From: an uncultured Actinomycetes bacterium
GTDB lineage: Bacteria > Actinomycetota > CALGFH01
DNA length: 28,955 nt
Assembly (NCBI GenBank): GCA_937881255.1
Contig: CALGFH010000112.1
Span: forward strand, 1-28,955
Direction of reading: 5' to 3'
Made by a program: the position numbers and the translations under genes. Below, piece after piece: positions 7,346 to 16,104 of the stretch. The notes below the pieces were generated by a model. It had not been told where the DNA came from and ran no database searches. It was given only the letters and a program-made list of their open reading frames with translations. How positions within the stretch are numbered: position 1 is the first letter of the stretch; every line of letters starts with the position of its first letter.

Positions 7346-9051
7346 ATGAGCGTGCGGGGCGATGCCGGGTCCGGGCTGGCCAGGTACGTGCCGGCGGTCG
7401 GCTGGCTCGGCGGCTACCAGGGCTCGTGGCTCCGGGGCGACCTGGCGGCCGGCCTCACCACCTCCGCCGTGGTCATCCCCCAGGCGATGGCCTACGCCAC
7501 CATCGCCGGGCTGCCGGTCCAGGTCGGCCTGTACGTGGCCACCGTCCCGATGCTCGTCTACGCCGTGGCTGGCACCTCCCGGCCCCTGTCGGTCAGCACC
7601 ACCTCGACCCTGGCCGCCCTGACCGCGGCCGCCGTGGCCTCGGCGGCCGCCGGCGACCCGGACCGGGCGCTGGTGGCGGCGTCCACCCTGGCCGCCCTCA
7701 GCGGGATCCTGCTGCTGGCCGCCGGGGTGCTGCGGCTGGGGTTCATGGCCGACTTCATCTCCGCCCCCGTCCTGGCCGGGTTCAAGGCCGGCACCGGGCT
7801 GCTGATCGCCGCCGGCCAGCTCGGCAAGATCCTCGGCGTCCCCCAGGAGGGCGACAGCTTCTTCGCCAAGATCGGCTCGGCCCTGGCCAACCTGGGCGAG
7901 ATCAGCTGGCCGACCTTCGCCCTGGCCATGACCAGCATCGCCATCCTGCTCGGGCTGCGCCGCTGGGCGCCCCGGTCGCTGCCCGGGCCGCTGCTGGTGG
8001 TCGGCCTCGGCATCGTGCTCGCCGTCACCACCGGCCTGGCCGACCGGGGGGTGGCCCTGGTCGGGGCCGTCCCACCCGGCCTGCCCGAGCTGGTCGCGCC
8101 CGACCTCGCCCTGGTCGGCCAGCTGGTCGGGCCGGCGGCCGGGGTCGCCCTGATGGCCTTCGTCGAGTCGATCGCGGCCGCCCGCGCCTTCACCGGCCCC
8201 GACGACCCCGAGGTCGACGCCGACCAGGAGCTGCGGGCCCTCGGCACCGCCAACCTGGCCGGCGGCTGCTTCCAGGGCTTCCCGGCCGGCGGGGGCCTGT
8301 CCCAGACGGCCGTCAACCGCGGGTCGGGCGCCCGCAGCCAGCTCGCCGGCATCGCCACCGCCCTGGTCGTGGTCCTCACCCTGCGGTTCCTGACCCCCCT
8401 GTTCGAGGACCTGCCCAGGCCACCCTGGGGGCGGTGGTCATGGTGGCCGTGGCCGGCCTGGTCGACCCGGCCGCTCTCGGCCGCATCCGCCGGCTCCGCT
8501 TCCGCGACTTCGTCCTTGGCCTGGTCGCGCTGGCCGGGGTGCTGGTCCTCGGGGTGCTGGACGGGGTGCTGCTGGCCGTGGTCGTCTCCATGCTCACCTT
8601 GATCCACGGGACCAACCACCCGCCCATCGAGGTGCTCGGGCGCCGGCCGGGCAGCGGCCACTGGCGCAGCCTGGAGCGCCACCCCGACGGCGAGACCGTC
8701 CCCGGGCTGCTGGTGCTGCGGCCGGTGGCCGCCATCTACTTCGGCAACGGCCCCAGGGTCCGGAAGCGGCTGCTCGACCTGGTCGACGCGGCCGACCGGC
8801 CGCCGCGGGTGCTGCTGCTGGACCTGGACGCCGTCCCCGACATCGACGTCACCGCCCTGGACGTCGTGGCCAGCCTCGACGCCGAGCTGCGCCGGCGCGG
8901 CATCACCCTGTGGCTCACCAACCTCAACGCCCGGCCCCTGGACATGCTGCGGCGCCTCCCCGACGCCGGCGCCTGGGAGCCGCGCCTGTTCCGCGAGCCC
9001 GACGACGCCGCCGCCGCCTTCAGTGCACGACCACCTCGAGGAGCACGATGA
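7346..9051 (+). pseudogene. SulP family anion transporter with C-terminal STAS domain, frameshifted
   Basis: A SulP/SLC26-type secondary anion transporter (sulfate, bicarbonate or similar). The first frame encodes the membrane domain with the typical AVVIPQAMAYA segment and repeated hydrophobic spans, up to LTPLFEDLP near 8416. After that the homologous sequence (QATLGAVVMVAVAGLVDP) continues in another frame to a STAS domain (LLVLRPVAAIYFGN to the end). Reading CCC at 8414-8416 as CCCC restores one 568-aa protein. The cause is either a real one-base deletion or an error in a C run. Translated as given, the product would lose the last membrane part and the STAS domain and stop at 8602 after junk residues. 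The ATG at 7346 follows GGGAGGGGCAGG. The 3' end overlaps the convergent gene by 32 bp. Confidence 0.85.
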
Positions 9052-9520
9052 GCAGGCCGAAGGTCCCGTTGATGGCGCCGGCGGTCAGGGCCGTTGGCCA
9101 GCCCCAGCGCTGGCGGCGGGCGTAGAGGATGCCCCAGGTGACCAGCTGGGCCACGCCCAGCCACAGGGCCAGGCGGACGGTCAGGTGCTCGTCCAGCACC
9201 CCCAGGGCCCCCAGGGCCAGCACGACCAGCAGCGGCAGGGGCCCTTCGAGCAGCGCCCGCTCCTCGATCATGGCCTCCCGCACCACCGGCCACTCCAGCC
9301 GCCTGGCCCCCCGGAGGTGGTGGGACAGGGCCTGGGCGTACACGTGGGCCAGCCAGAACACGAACAGGGTGGCCACCGTCAGGTTGAGCGGCTTGGCGTG
9401 CGAGGGGTCGCCGGCGGTCCCGGCGATCACCGCCATGGCCGCGATCGTGCCGTAGATCGCCCCGGCGGTGTCGGGGGCGAAGGCCCGCCAGCGGGAGGTC
9501 CGCGCGGTCGCCTCGGACAT
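9020..9520 (-). CDS. Small four-helix integral membrane protein, function unknown
   Basis: A 166-aa protein with four hydrophobic spans (about residues 14-32, 42-64, 97-117 and 138-163). A charged central stretch (HHLRGARRLEW, then EAMIEERALLEGP) lies between spans two and three. The chosen ATG has AAGGAG six bases upstream; a longer frame to 9568 lacks a ribosome site. No enzymatic motif was recognised. It lies downstream of the ribosomal protection gene on the same strand with a 98-bp gap holding a hairpin, so it is probably a separate unit. Its 3' end overlaps the SulP gene. Confidence 0.75.
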   Translation of the reverse strand: MSEATARTSRWRAFAPDTAGAIYGTIAAMAVIAGTAGDPSHAKPLNLTVATLFVFWLAHVYAQALSHHLRGARRLEWPVVREAMIEERALLEGPLPLLVVLALGALGVLDEHLTVRLALWLGVAQLVTWGILYARRQRWGWPTALTAGAINGTFGLLIVLLEVVVH

Positions 9521-9596
9521 CGGCGCTCCTTGCCGTGCGGTGGGCCGTGCCGTGGACCCGTTCGGCACCCATCGTGACCGACGGGGGGTGCTGGCG

Positions 9597-9617
9597 CATC
9601 ATCCGCCGAGGGTGATG
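9597..9617 (-). terminator. Hairpin after the ribosomal-protection gene
   Basis: CATCATCC-GCCGA-GGGTGATG pairs in 7 of 8 positions and begins one base after the stop codon of the OtrA-like gene. There is no U-tract, as is usual for high-GC actinobacterial terminators. The arm sequence resembles the palindromes at 7234-7283. Confidence 0.45.
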
Positions 9618-9618
9618 T

Positions 9619-11619
9619 TCAGCCGGGGACGCGCCGCAGGACCCGCAGCAGGTACTGCTTGCGGTCGAGCGGGTCGTTGTCGGTCCGCGGCCGGGTCGGG
9701 ACCGGCCCGCGGACCGGCTGGTAGTGGCCGAAGGCGGACTCCAGCACGCCCTCGCCGCGGGTCAGCCCGGGCAGCCGCTGGGTCAGCTGGTGGACCCGGG
9801 CGGCCGGGATCTCGCCCTCGATCAGCGACGACGCCGCCCGCGGGGTGGTCGCCCGGGGCACGGCCCCGAGCCCGGCCAGGACACCCAGGACCGCGCCCAG
9901 GGTGTCGTCCGGGAGCTCCAGCCGGAAGCGGTGGATCGGCTCCAGCACCCGGGTGCCGGCCTCGGTCAGGGCGGCCATCAGGACCAGCGGGGTCAGCTGG
10001 CGGAAGTCCCGGGCCGTGCTCGACATGCGCTTGTCGAAGGTGGCGTGGGCGTGGCTCTGGCGGGGCCAGTAGCCGGAGTGGGTCATGGTGACCACGCAGT
10101 CGGTCACCGGCCAGCCGTGCAGCCCCTGGCCGAGGGTCTCGCGCACGGTCTCCTCGACGGCCACGAAGAACGCGTACGGCATCGACCCGAGCTCGACCTC
10201 CAGCCGGAACGCCACCCCGCCGCCGGCCGGGCCCGGGTCGACCCGCAGCCCGACGGTGGCCAGGAACGGGTTCGGCTCCTTGGCGATGAGCTCGAACGCG
10301 GCCCCGCTGCCGACCGGCCGCTCGATGCAGAGGGTGGTGCTCTCGCGGAAGCGCACCTCCAGCCCGTAGTCGGTGGCCAGGGTGGCCTGGACGACCTCCT
10401 TCTGGACCTCGCCGTAGAGCGACACCGACACCTCCTGGCGCAGGTCGTCCTGGCGCAGGTCGATCAGCGGGTCCTGCTCGGCCAGCTGGGCCAGGGCGGC
10501 GTGGAGGGCGCCCCGGTCGGCCGGGCGGCCGGGGACCACCACCGTCTCCAGGGTCGGCGGGGCGAACTGGCCTCCGGCCGGCGGCGCCGGCGACCCGCCG
10601 ACGGTGTCGCCGATCTGGACCAAGGCCAGCCCCCACAGCTTGGCGATCTGCCCGGCCGCGACCGACGTCCGCCGGACCGTCCCGCCGCGCTCGAACACGC
10701 TGATGGCGGTGACCCTTCCCTCGTGCCCGCCGTGCCGGCCGTGGAAGGCCAGCCGGTCCCGGACCCGGACCGTGCCCGAGAACATTCTGAGATACGCGAC
10801 CTTCTCTGTGGCCGGGCCCCGCTCGACCTTGAACACGCTGCCCGAGACGAGGCCGCCGGCGTTGCCGGAGGGGGGCGGCAGCAGCTCGGTGATCCCGGCG
10901 GTCAGGGCCTCGACCCCGGCCCCGGTGACGGCCGAGCCGAAGAACACCGGGTGGACCAGGGCCCGCCCGGTCTGGGAGCGCAGGGCGCGGCGGAGCCGGC
11001 GGTAGGGGAGGGCCGCCTCGTCGTCCAGGTAGGCGGCCAGCAGCGCCTCGTCGTGGTCGGCCAGCAGCTCGGCCAGCCGGGCGGTGAAGGCGGCGTCGGC
11101 GGCGCCGTAGGGCACGAACCGGCACTCGCGGGTGCCGAGCCCGGTCACCGACCCCATGGCCACCACCGCCGGGGTCAGCCGCTCGGCGAGCTCGCCCAGG
11201 ACCCGCTCGCCGTCGGCGCCCCGGCGGTCGAGCTTGTTGACGAACAGCAGGGTGGGGATGCGCAGCCGCTGCAGGGTGCGCATCAGCACCCGGGTCTGGG
11301 GCTGCACGCCCTCGACGGCCGAGACGACCAGCACGACGCCGTCGAGCACGCCCAGCACCCGCTCCACCTCGGCGATGAAGTCGGGGTGGCCGGGCGTGTC
11401 GATCAGGTTGACGGTCGTGTCGCCGACCACGAACGACACCACCGCCGACTTGATGGTGATGCCGCGCTGGCGTTCCAGGTCCAGCGAGTCGGTCTGGGTG
11501 CTGCCGGCGTCGACGCTGCCGACCTCGTCGATGACCCCGGCGGCGAACAGCAGCCGCTCGGTCAGGGTGGTCTTGCCGGCGTCGACGTGGGCCAGGATCC
11601 CCAGATTGAGCATGCTCAC
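9619..11619 (-). CDS. Tet(M)/OtrA-type ribosomal protection GTPase
   Basis: A 666-aa translational GTPase of the tetracycline ribosomal-protection branch of the EF-G superfamily. The G1 motif AHVDAGKTT is at residues 10-18, G3 DTPGH at 74-78 and G4 NKLD at 128-131. Domains II to V follow, with the family-typical C-terminus DRKQYLLRVLRR. Length matches OtrA (about 660 aa) and is shorter than elongation factor G. Such proteins remove tetracyclines from the 30S A site. In environmental actinobacteria many homologues are of unproven resistance function, and no antibiotic biosynthesis genes are adjacent. The start is GTG at 11619 or ATG at 11613; family members begin a few residues before the GILAHVDAG segment, so either fits. 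No clear ribosome site is seen. Confidence 0.88.
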   Translation of the reverse strand: MSMLNLGILAHVDAGKTTLTERLLFAAGVIDEVGSVDAGSTQTDSLDLERQRGITIKSAVVSFVVGDTTVNLIDTPGHPDFIAEVERVLGVLDGVVLVVSAVEGVQPQTRVLMRTLQRLRIPTLLFVNKLDRRGADGERVLGELAERLTPAVVAMGSVTGLGTRECRFVPYGAADAAFTARLAELLADHDEALLAAYLDDEAALPYRRLRRALRSQTGRALVHPVFFGSAVTGAGVEALTAGITELLPPPSGNAGGLVSGSVFKVERGPATEKVAYLRMFSGTVRVRDRLAFHGRHGGHEGRVTAISVFERGGTVRRTSVAAGQIAKLWGLALVQIGDTVGGSPAPPAGGQFAPPTLETVVVPGRPADRGALHAALAQLAEQDPLIDLRQDDLRQEVSVSLYGEVQKEVVQATLATDYGLEVRFRESTTLCIERPVGSGAAFELIAKEPNPFLATVGLRVDPGPAGGGVAFRLEVELGSMPYAFFVAVEETVRETLGQGLHGWPVTDCVVTMTHSGYWPRQSHAHATFDKRMSSTARDFRQLTPLVLMAALTEAGTRVLEPIHRFRLELPDDTLGAVLGVLAGLGAVPRATTPRAASSLIEGEIPAARVHQLTQRLPGLTRGEGVLESAFGHYQPVRGPVPTRPRTDNDPLDRKQYLLRVLRRVPG

Positions 11620-11678
11620 GGCAGGTCAGCACACCAGGTGCCGGCCCGGCGGGCAACCGAATTGCTGGACGTGCTTAA

Positions 11679-11690
11679 ATGTCTAGACAT
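11679..11690. promoter_or_regulatory. GntR/HutC-type operator, copy 1
   Basis: ATGTCTAGACAT is a perfect 12-bp palindrome containing GTCTAGAC, which fits the HutC-subfamily rule GT-N-TA-N-AC. It lies 32 bp before the start of the plus-strand Gfo/Idh gene, just downstream of a -35-like TTGCTG (11662-11667), so it overlaps the likely -10. The same core recurs at 20485-20492 and 25931-25938. Confidence 0.75.
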
Positions 11691-11721
11691 ATTGCCGGGA
11701 GTCGAGGGTGAGGGGTGCTGG

Positions 11722-12918
11722 ATGCCGGAGTCGCACCGGGTCGCCATGCTGGGGACCGGCCTGATCGGGGACTTCTACACCATGACGCTGCACGGCCGGC
11801 GGGGCCGTGACCGGGTGGAGGTCGTCTACTCGCGGTCGGAGGAGCGGGGGGCGGCGTTCCGGGAGCGGTGGGGGGTGCCGCACTCGACGACCAGCGTCGA
11901 GGAGGCGGTGGGCCATCCGGAGGTCGACACCGTGGTCGTTGGCCTGCCCAACCACATGCACGAGGAGGCGGTGGCGGCGGCGGCCGCCGCCGGCAAGGCC
12001 GTGCTGGTGACCAAGCCGCTGGCCCGCAGCGCCGCCGAGGCCAGGCGGATCCTGGACACGGTGGAGCGGGCCGGGGTGTTCGGGGGCTACCTGGAGGACC
12101 TGGTCTACACCCCCAAGACCCTCAAGGCGCTGGCCTCGACCCGGGCCGGGGCGGTCGGCGACGTCCTCTGGGTGCGGAGCCGGGAGACCCACCCGGGGCC
12201 GCACAGCGCCTGGTTCTGGGACGCCGGCCAGGCCGGCGGGGGGGCGATCGTCGACCTCGGCTGCCACTGCATCGAGATCATCCGGTCGTTCGTGGGCAAG
12301 GGGAACCGGCCCGTGGAGGTCATGTGCTGGGCCGACACCCTGGTCCACCCGATCGAGGCCGAGGACAACGCGATCGCCCTGATCCGCTTCGAGAGCGGCG
12401 CCGTCGGCCAGTTCGAGGTCAGCTGGACCTTCCGGGGCGGGATGGACCTGCGCGACGAGGTCGCCGGCACCGAGGGCACCATCTGGCTGAACCACTTCCT
12501 GCGCACCGGCTTCGAGATGTTCACCTCCGGCGGGGGCGGCGGGTACGTGGCCGAGAAGGCCGAGGTGGAGACGGGCTGGCAGTTCCCGGTGGGCGACGAG
12601 GTGGCCGAGCTGGGCTACGCCGACATGTTCACCGACATGTTCGACGCCATGGAGCAGGGCCGCCAGCCGGTCGAGACCCTGTACGACGGCTATGTGGTCA
12701 ACGCCGTCATGGACGCCTGCTACCGCTCGGCCGCCTCCCGGGCCTGGACGCCGGTCGAGCTCGACTGGCGCGGCGGGGTCGCCCCCCGGGTGGCCAGGGC
12801 CGAGCGGACCGAGGACGGCCTGGTCGTCATCAAGGAGGAGCACCTGCCCGACGGCCGGCGCAAGCTCATCCTGAAGGACCCGGCCAGCGGTGCCTTCGTC
12901 GACCGCGTCCTCGGCTGA
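11722..12918 (+). CDS. Gfo/Idh/MocA family NAD(P)-dependent dehydrogenase
   Basis: A 398-aa sugar or polyol oxidoreductase. The N-terminal Rossmann motif is MLGTGLIG (residues 9-16). The usual EKP of the family reads TKP at 97-99, keeping the catalytic Lys98. The C-terminal domain holds DLGCHCIE at 178-185, where His182 lies at the position of the family's catalytic histidine. The ATG follows GAGGGTGAGGGG. The gene stands alone on the plus strand but has the GntR-type operator in its promoter, which ties it to the sugar operons on the other strand. It converges on the sugar isomerase gene with a 99-bp gap in which no clear terminator was seen. The substrate is unknown; a second Gfo/Idh enzyme is encoded nearby and the two are only distantly alike. 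Confidence 0.88.
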   Translation: MPESHRVAMLGTGLIGDFYTMTLHGRRGRDRVEVVYSRSEERGAAFRERWGVPHSTTSVEEAVGHPEVDTVVVGLPNHMHEEAVAAAAAAGKAVLVTKPLARSAAEARRILDTVERAGVFGGYLEDLVYTPKTLKALASTRAGAVGDVLWVRSRETHPGPHSAWFWDAGQAGGGAIVDLGCHCIEIIRSFVGKGNRPVEVMCWADTLVHPIEAEDNAIALIRFESGAVGQFEVSWTFRGGMDLRDEVAGTEGTIWLNHFLRTGFEMFTSGGGGGYVAEKAEVETGWQFPVGDEVAELGYADMFTDMFDAMEQGRQPVETLYDGYVVNAVMDACYRSAASRAWTPVELDWRGGVAPRVARAERTEDGLVVIKEEHLPDGRRKLILKDPASGAFVDRVLG

Positions 12919-13017
12919 GCCGCCGCCGGACGTCCGAGCCCTGGCCGCCCGGGTCGGGCTGCGGCCGTGCGGCTACCGGGCCTGGCTGGACCAGGGGCTC
13001 GGCCGGGCCGGGGCCGC

Positions 13018-13935
13018 TCAGACCACGTAGGGGGCGACCGCGTTGCGGGCCAGCAGGAACCCGGCCTTGACCTTCTCGTCGCTGCCCTCGAAGCCGCGGT
13101 CCTCGTGCTCGATGACCACGCAGCCGTCGTAGCCGGCCTGGTAGAGGGCGGCCAGGAACCGGTCCCAGCGGACCTCGCCCAGCCCGGGCAGGCGGGGCAC
13201 CTGCCAGCCGATCCCGGCCGACATGATGCCGTGCTCGTACAGGCCCTCCCGGTCGATCTGGAGGTCCTTGGCGTGGACGTGGTGGAGCCGGGAGCCGAAC
13301 TCGCGCACCACCCGCTCCAGGTCGATCATCTGCCAGACCAGGTGCGAGGGGTCCAGGTTGAGCCCCAGGGTGTCGTCGTCGAACCAGCCGAAGATCTCCC
13401 GCCAGGTCGCCGGGGCGTAGAACAGGTTGTGGCCGCCCGGCCACTCGTCCTGGCTGAAGATCATCGGGCAGTTCTCGATGGCCAGCTTGACCCCGTGGTC
13501 GCGGGCGTAGGCGACCAGGTCGGGCAGGAACCCGCGGGCGGCCTCGATGTTGTCGCGCAGCGGCCGGGAGGCGTCGGCCCCGACGAAGGTGTTGACCACC
13601 GGCACCCCGAGCTTGGCCGCCCCGCCGATCAGGACCCGCAGGTGGGCCAGGGCCTCGTCGCGCACGGCCGGGTCGGGGTGGAGCGGGTTGGGGTAGTAGC
13701 CGAGCCCGCTGATCTCGATGCCGCGGCCGGCCAGGTCGCCGGCCAGCTCCTTGGCCTGGGCGTCGGACAGGCCGGCGACGTCGATGTGGGACACGCCGGC
13801 GTAGCGCCGGGCGGCGCCGTCCCCGGCCGGCCAGCAGGCCACCTCCAAGGCGGCGAAGCCGTTGCCGGCGGCCCAGTCGGCGACCTCGGTGAGCGGGGTG
13901 TCGGGGAAGGCGGCGGTCAGCAGCCCGAGCTTCAT
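13018..13935 (-). CDS. Sugar phosphate isomerase/epimerase, AP endonuclease 2-like TIM barrel
   Basis: A 305-aa TIM-barrel enzyme of the xylose isomerase-like superfamily, which includes inosose dehydratase, ketose epimerases and 3-keto-sugar lyases. The likely metal ligands are visible: Glu154 (AIENCPM), Asp195 and His198 (NLDPSHL), His221 (HVHAKD) and Glu276 (VIEHED). It is the last gene of the operon starting at 20494 and overlaps the preceding Gfo/Idh stop by ATGA. Pairing of a Gfo/Idh dehydrogenase with this family is the usual layout for chemistry through a keto-sugar. Family and active site are clear; the reaction is not. Confidence 0.88.
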   Translation of the reverse strand: MKLGLLTAAFPDTPLTEVADWAAGNGFAALEVACWPAGDGAARRYAGVSHIDVAGLSDAQAKELAGDLAGRGIEISGLGYYPNPLHPDPAVRDEALAHLRVLIGGAAKLGVPVVNTFVGADASRPLRDNIEAARGFLPDLVAYARDHGVKLAIENCPMIFSQDEWPGGHNLFYAPATWREIFGWFDDDTLGLNLDPSHLVWQMIDLERVVREFGSRLHHVHAKDLQIDREGLYEHGIMSAGIGWQVPRLPGLGEVRWDRFLAALYQAGYDGCVVIEHEDRGFEGSDEKVKAGFLLARNAVAPYVV

Positions 13936-15116
13936 GGTGCGTCCCTCCTGACTGGCGCCCAGCTCCCGGACCGGGCCGAGTCGGCCACGGCCTGGCAGAC
14001 GAGCGCGACGTCGTGGCCGTCGGCGAAGGTGGGGTAGGCGGGCTCCGGCGAGGGCCGGCCGGCGGCGACGTCGGCGTAGACGGCGGCGAACAGCCCGCGG
14101 AAGGTGTCGGGGTAGCCCTCGACGTGGCCGGCCGGGTAGCCGGTGACGGCCGCCCCGGGCCCGCTCATCAGCCCCGGGTCCTTATTCGACAACTCGTTGG
14201 GCCGGCCCCGGTGCCCGACCCACAGGTACTCCGGCTCCTCCGAGGTCCAGGCCAGCGACCGCCGGGAGCCGTTGAGCTCCCAGCTGAGCCGGTTCTTGCG
14301 CCCGGCCGACACCTGGCTGACCGAGCACACCCCGCGCATGCCGCCCTCCAGGCGCAGCAGGATGCCGGCGGCGTCGTCGCTGGACATCGGCTCCCGGACC
14401 CGCTCGACGTCGTCGGCCACCCCGTGGGCGGCGAAGGTGCCGACCTCGCCCAGGGGGTGGTTGCGCTCGGGCACGAAGGTGTGGAGGTCGGCCAGGACCT
14501 CGGTGACCCGGCGGCCGCTGACGAAGCTGACCAGGTCGAGCCAGTGGGAGCCGATGTCGGCCACGGCCCGGAGGCTGCCCTGGCGCCCGGCGACCAGCCG
14601 CCAGTTCCAGTCGGTCTCCTCCAGCAGCCAGTCCTGGTGGTAGCTGCCGGTCACATAGCGGGGCTCGCCCAGCTCGCCGGCCCGGACCATCCCGGCGGCG
14701 TTGTGGTTGTGGGGGGCGAAGCGCAGGTTGAAGCAGACGGCGTTGACCAGCCCGCTGGCCGCGGCCAGCTCGGCCAGGGCGGCCGTCTCGGCCACGGTGA
14801 CCCCGAGCGGCTTCTCGCAGACCACGTGCCGCCCGGCCCGCAGGGCGGCCGCGGCCTGCTCGGCGTGCACGTCGTTGGGGCTGGTGACATGGACGGCGGC
14901 CAGCGTGTCGTCCTTGACCAGGGCCTCGACCGAGTCGTAGGCGGTGGCCAACCCGAGCCGGGCGGCCGCCTCCCGGGCCCGTTCCGGGGTGCGGCCGGCG
15001 ACCCCGGCGACCTCGATCCCGAGCCGCCGCAGGGCCTCGGTGTGGGTCTCGGCCATCCAGCCGGTGCCGACGATCCCGACCCGGGTCCCGGCCACCTGGC
15101 CCAGCTCGCCGACCAT
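13932..15116 (-). CDS. Gfo/Idh/MocA family oxidoreductase
   Basis: A 394-aa NAD(P)-dependent dehydrogenase. The Rossmann motif is GIVGTGWMA (14-22), the canonical EKP with its catalytic lysine is at 101-103, and DIGSHWLDL at 187-195 holds the conserved His/Asp pair. It starts one base after the stop of the second permease and overlaps the following isomerase by ATGA, so it belongs to the transport operon. Family members oxidise sugars or cyclitols, commonly at C2 or C3. With the adjacent isomerase it probably forms one step pair acting on the imported sugar. The substrate is not deducible. Confidence 0.9.
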   Translation of the reverse strand: MVGELGQVAGTRVGIVGTGWMAETHTEALRRLGIEVAGVAGRTPERAREAAARLGLATAYDSVEALVKDDTLAAVHVTSPNDVHAEQAAAALRAGRHVVCEKPLGVTVAETAALAELAAASGLVNAVCFNLRFAPHNHNAAGMVRAGELGEPRYVTGSYHQDWLLEETDWNWRLVAGRQGSLRAVADIGSHWLDLVSFVSGRRVTEVLADLHTFVPERNHPLGEVGTFAAHGVADDVERVREPMSSDDAAGILLRLEGGMRGVCSVSQVSAGRKNRLSWELNGSRRSLAWTSEEPEYLWVGHRGRPNELSNKDPGLMSGPGAAVTGYPAGHVEGYPDTFRGLFAAVYADVAAGRPSPEPAYPTFADGHDVALVCQAVADSARSGSWAPVRRDAP

Positions 15117-15117
15117 C

Positions 15118-16104
15118 TCAGGACCCCCGCTGGCCGGTGAGCCGCACGTACACCCAGGCCAGGGCGAGCACGATCAGCCCGTAGAGGATCTGGCGGAACG
15201 CCTCGGTGGTGTCAAGGGTCAGCAGCAGCCGGTTGAGCACGGTCAGGATCAACGCCCCCAGGATGGTGCCGGTGTAGCCGCCGACCCCGCCCAGGATCGA
15301 GGTCCCGCCGATCACCGCCGCCGCCACCGACGGCAGCAGGTAGGCGTTGGTCTGGTCGGGGCCGACGGAGCCGCTGATGCCCGAGAACAGCAGCCCGCCC
15401 AGGGACGCCAGCAGCGCCGACAGCACGTACACGGCCAGCAGCACCTGCCAGATGCGGACGCCGGCCAGGCGGCAGGCGATCGGGTTGTCGCCGACGGCGT
15501 AGATGGCCCGGCCCAGCCCGGTGCGGGACAGCCCGAAGATCAGCCCGGCCCCCACCAGCGCCCACACGACCACGTTGTTGGGCACGGGCCCGAACAGGGT
15601 CCCGGAGGCGACCGTGCGCAGGACCGGCAGCAGCCGGGTCGAGCCGGACAGGAACCCGTCCCCGACCAGCCCAACGGTGACCACCCCGAGGAGCACGCTG
15701 GCCATGCCCAGGGTCATGATCAGCGGGTTGACCTTGAACACCCCGACCCCGATGCCGTTGACCAGCCCGACGGCCAGGCCGACGCACAGGGCCAGGCCGA
15801 GGGCGACCACCGGCCCCTGCCCGCTCTGGTTGGCGGCCACATAGGCGGCGAAGTTGGCCGTCATCACCGTCGACAGGTCGATCCCGCCGGTCAGCATGCA
15901 CAGCGTCTGGCTGGCCGCCAGGATGGCCAGCGGGCAGGCCAGCAGCAGGGTCGAGCGGACGCCGTTGGGGGTGAACATGCCCGGCGCGAACAGCCCGGTG
16001 ATGACGTACAGGAGCAGCAGGACGCCGGTCAGGGCGACCGCCGGGCGGTCGACCAGGAGCTGGCGCCAGTCCCGGATCGCCGGGTCGGCCACGGCGGTGC
16101 TCAT
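15118..16104 (-). CDS. Sugar ABC transporter permease, RbsC type (second)
   Basis: A 328-aa inner-membrane permease of the BPD_transp_2 family (CUT2 importers such as ribose and galactofuranose systems). It has eight to ten hydrophobic spans. The conserved motifs LTGGIDLS (about 71-78) and YAVGDNPIACRLAGV (about 201-215, the ATPase-docking loop) are visible, along with glycine-rich ILGGVGGYTGTILGA near the C-terminus. It overlaps the first permease by ATGA. Two different permeases suggest a heterodimeric membrane channel. Confidence 0.92.
   Translation of the reverse strand: MSTAVADPAIRDWRQLLVDRPAVALTGVLLLLYVITGLFAPGMFTPNGVRSTLLLACPLAILAASQTLCMLTGGIDLSTVMTANFAAYVAANQSGQGPVVALGLALCVGLAVGLVNGIGVGVFKVNPLIMTLGMASVLLGVVTVGLVGDGFLSGSTRLLPVLRTVASGTLFGPVPNNVVVWALVGAGLIFGLSRTGLGRAIYAVGDNPIACRLAGVRIWQVLLAVYVLSALLASLGGLLFSGISGSVGPDQTNAYLLPSVAAAVIGGTSILGGVGGYTGTILGALILTVLNRLLLTLDTTEAFRQILYGLIVLALAWVYVRLTGQRGS

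Noticed and set aside
9724..11721. Apparent long N-terminal extension of the plus-strand Gfo/Idh gene (open frame of 1064 codons)
   Set aside because: The upstream part is the antisense of the ribosomal-protection GTPase. The Gfo/Idh family fold begins at the ATG at 11722, which has its own ribosome site.
12919..13017. Possible terminator or gene remnant between the convergent Gfo/Idh and isomerase genes
   Set aside because: There is only GC-rich sequence with many weak self-complementary options; no stem stands out and no coding signal is credible.
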